Below, in pieces: positions 62,241 to 64,000 of a stretch of 64,000 bases of DNA. The notes below the pieces were generated by a model. The model was not told the DNA's origin. It did no database searches and was given only the letters and a program-made list of their open reading frames with translations. Position 1 is the stretch's first letter, and every line of letters starts with the position of its first letter. The DNA comes from Solicoccozyma terricola (lineage: Eukaryota; Basidiomycota; Tremellomycetes; Filobasidiales; Piskurozymaceae): contig BCLD01000012.1 of the NCBI GenBank assembly GCA_001600875.1, forward strand, positions 174,978 to 238,977, given 5' to 3'. The position numbers and the translations under genes were made by a program.

Positions 62241-63783
62241 ATGGCCACCTCGCTCTCACCCGCAGAGACATCCTACATCCTCGCAGGACTCAGACACTCC
62301 ACTCCCACCCGAATAGACGGCCGGAACCTCGTCTCCTCATCCTCATCCTCCGCATTCCGCTCCATTCAGATATCCCGTGGTGACGCTCCTCAATCGAATG
62401 GCTCAGCGAGAGTCGTCATCGATCGTGGTACAGAGGTAGTGGTTGGAATCAAGCTGGAAGTAGTAGATGGATCTCCTGCCGAGGAAATCAAAGGGAAAGA
62501 ATGTTGGAGGGCGAGTGTGGATGTTGATGTGTGAGAAAATGCAATTTCTTTCTTTAGTTGCGTGAACGTTGGCAAGCTTATAACTTGCCTCATTGCGCTG
62601 GATGGGCGATTTCGTTAATCAGTACCCCGTCAGCATATCCTCAATACCAACAATCCTCATCGTCCTCGTCCATCAACGGCTCATCATCCTCAGGTTCTTC
62701 ACTTTCAGCCTTGTCAACCTATTACAGCAATCTAGTGAACGATCATTTCATAGAGTATTTACCAAAGTTGGTCATTGTTGATGGATACAAGTACGTTCAT
62801 CCATTGTGTACAACTACGGACTCAAGTCGATGTCATCCCCACTCACAATTCAATCTCACTCCCCTGTTTCACAGATACTTCCAACCCTCAATTCATATAT
62901 CCATAACATCAACTTCCACAGCATCAACCATTCCAGCCATCTTCATCGCTCTCCGTACCGCATTCTACGACCTCCGAATACCCCGCGTAAAACGAGTCGG
63001 ATGGGAGGGTGTAGCAGGAGCAGAAGGTGGAAGGATAGGTGTGGATGTAGGTATGGGAGTAGGTCTCTCAGCGAATTTAAGCGGTGGAATGGCTAGTGGG
63101 AGTGCGATGAAGAATGCGATGACTTCTGGAAAGGGAGGAAAAGGTAATGCAGGAAGATTAGCGAGGAGTGGGAAGGAGAGAGTTGGACCGGGAGAGGATT
63201 GGGAGTTGGATACGGATGTGAAAATTGGGAAGGGGGTTGTCGGTGATTTGGAGGATGATGGAGATGAAGATGGATTGAGACTGTCGAGTGTTTTGAGAAG
63301 GGGTTTGCCGATTTGTGTTACTTTGAATTTGGTGAGTGGTTTCCTCTCTCTCTTTCTCCGTCGTTGTGAGAGTCATGGACGTGGGGAAAAACTAACGCCT
63401 CGTATCCACTAGATTCCAGAACCAACCAAGACCATTTACTTCCTAGATGCAACTCCAGCAGAGGAATTAGCTTGTCCTTCCCGTCTACACGTCTTCTTCT
63501 GTTCAAGACCGCCAGTGGAGGATGGGAAACGGGAGAGGCTGCTTGTCTGTGGGACGAGGGTTGAAGGTGGTCAAGGTGTGAAGATTGAGATGATTCCTGC
63601 CTTGTTGAAGGTGAGATCTCATCGTTTATGCCATGACGAAAGAACTGGCACACTGATTGTTTCAAAACGTGGACGAATTGATTGGAAATTGAACAGGACG
63701 CAGAAAGGATCGCCAAAGAGATGATGCGTGATCTGAACGACGCCGCTGAGAAGGCGGTTGAGATAGGGGATGTACGTGAATAG
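62241..63783 (+). CDS. RRP42: Exosome core subunit RRP42 (RNase PH fold)
   Basis: One of six RNase PH-like subunits in the nine-subunit ring of the RNA exosome, which degrades and trims RNA from the 3' end; in eukaryotes this subunit is catalytically inactive. Start MATSLSPAETSYILAGLRHS, then RIDGRNLVSSSSSSAFRSIQ. The strand SARVVIDRGTEVVVGIKLEV follows. After an intron come STYYSNLVNDHFIEYLPKLV and IVDGYKY, then IPAIFIALRTAFYDLRIPRV, ICVTLNLIPEPTKTIYFLDA, and a closing helix ending AVEIGDVRE. Two insertions enlarge it: a poly-Ser loop and an approximately 75-residue Gly/Lys-rich loop between FYDLRIPRV and LPICVTLNL. Rrp45 is the alternative, but the ILAGLR...DGR spacing fits Rrp42. Confidence 0.88.
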
Positions 63784-63906
63784 GAATGTAGGTAGAGGAC
63801 AATTGCATTAGAAGCTACTGCGGATACAACGACGATTACGAATGCAGGAAGAATAGAAAAGGAGATGAGGTTGAAGAAGTAGGATGTGCGATTCAGACAA
63901 GAGGGA

Positions 63907-64000
63907 TCATTCAAAAACGAACTGTCCTCCATCGTCGTGGTGGGCTCTGCCCTGATCTTCTGCCATCACCTTTACCTTCATGCGCTCCTTGTCCAATTCC
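63907..64000 (-). CDS. C-terminal end of an unidentified gene, cut by the window edge
   Basis: The minus strand reads ELDKERMKVKVMAEDQGRAH followed by HDDGGQFVFE and a TGA at 63907, open to the window end. A charged, non-repetitive tail in a clean frame supports a real terminal exon, and it converges with RRP42. No family can be named from 30 residues. A GTAAAG after ERMK might be a donor, which would make the tail shorter or different. Confidence 0.45.
   Translation of the reverse strand, partial: ELDKERMKVKVMAEDQGRAHHDDGGQFVFE

Noticed and set aside
63318..63932. 204-codon minus-strand open frame with a hydrophobic start
   Set aside because: It is antisense to the last RRP42 exons. The short frame ending at 63907 is a more credible minus-strand coding end.

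Overview
The window reads as nuclear DNA of a basidiomycetous yeast, most likely of the Cryptococcus/Kwoniella (Tremellomycetes) type. This is inferred from tightly packed genes, each cut by many short GT-AG introns (mostly about 40-90 nt), balanced base composition, and a repertoire of plainly fungal housekeeping proteins (Fcy2-type permease, Far9/10-type FHA protein, pyruvate decarboxylase, NADP-type glutamate dehydrogenase). Nothing bacterial or viral, and no transposon with a recognisable protein, was seen. Because genes are split, most coordinates below are outer limits of a coding span, with introns inside.

Layout. 1-715: purine-only GA tract. 800-2412 (-): KH-domain RNA-binding protein whose third KH domain is cut off at a gap. 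3699-5277 (-): nucleolar RRM protein of the Nop15/NIFK family. 6106-9205 (+): pyruvate decarboxylase. 9424-10358 (+): small F-box-like protein. 10516-12583 (-): Mei2-type two-RRM protein. 12584-14092: gene-poor, with a perfect 30-bp inverted repeat and a frameshifted coding relic. 14093-14742 (-): Gly/Arg-rich protein. 15071-16769 (+): Rab5 GTPase. 17089-20037 (-): WW-domain protein. 20336-24995 (+): Mediator MED14. 25127-28324 (-): AP-1 beta adaptin. 28725-31357 and 32330-33160 (-): two Ser/Pro-rich proteins. 33387-35795 (-): purine-cytosine permease. 36499-38938 (-): glutamate dehydrogenase. 39689-42433 (-): GLE1. 42647-43574 (+): small membrane protein. 43839-45397 (-): APC10. 45618-50499 (+): SF3B3/Rse1. 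50620-52951 (-): SAM50. 53258-56753 (-): FHA/coiled-coil/tail-anchor protein. 57222-58465 (+): unknown membrane-anchored protein. 58698-62052 (-): MLH1. 62241-63783 (+): exosome subunit RRP42. 63907-64000 (-): C-terminal end of another gene.

The genes do not form one pathway; they are a normal eukaryotic mixture of RNA metabolism (KH, Nop15, Mei2-like, GLE1, SF3B3, RRP42), transcription (MED14), trafficking (Rab5, AP-1), cell cycle (APC10), DNA repair (MLH1), mitochondrial import (SAM50) and central metabolism (PDC, GDH). Several are head-to-head pairs with 190-470 bp between start codons, so they probably share promoters.

I did not find a convincing new multi-gene system. The most unusual signals are structural: repeated poly-G/poly-C runs placed in introns and gene borders, including a duplicated poly-C 3' splice site in GLE1; coding microexons of 13-14 nt in PDC and Rab5, one next to a GC-AG intron; a perfect long hairpin beside a decayed gene; an APC10 with a long C-terminal extension that still ends in Ile-Arg; and a Gly-to-Ala change in the first ATPase motif of MLH1.
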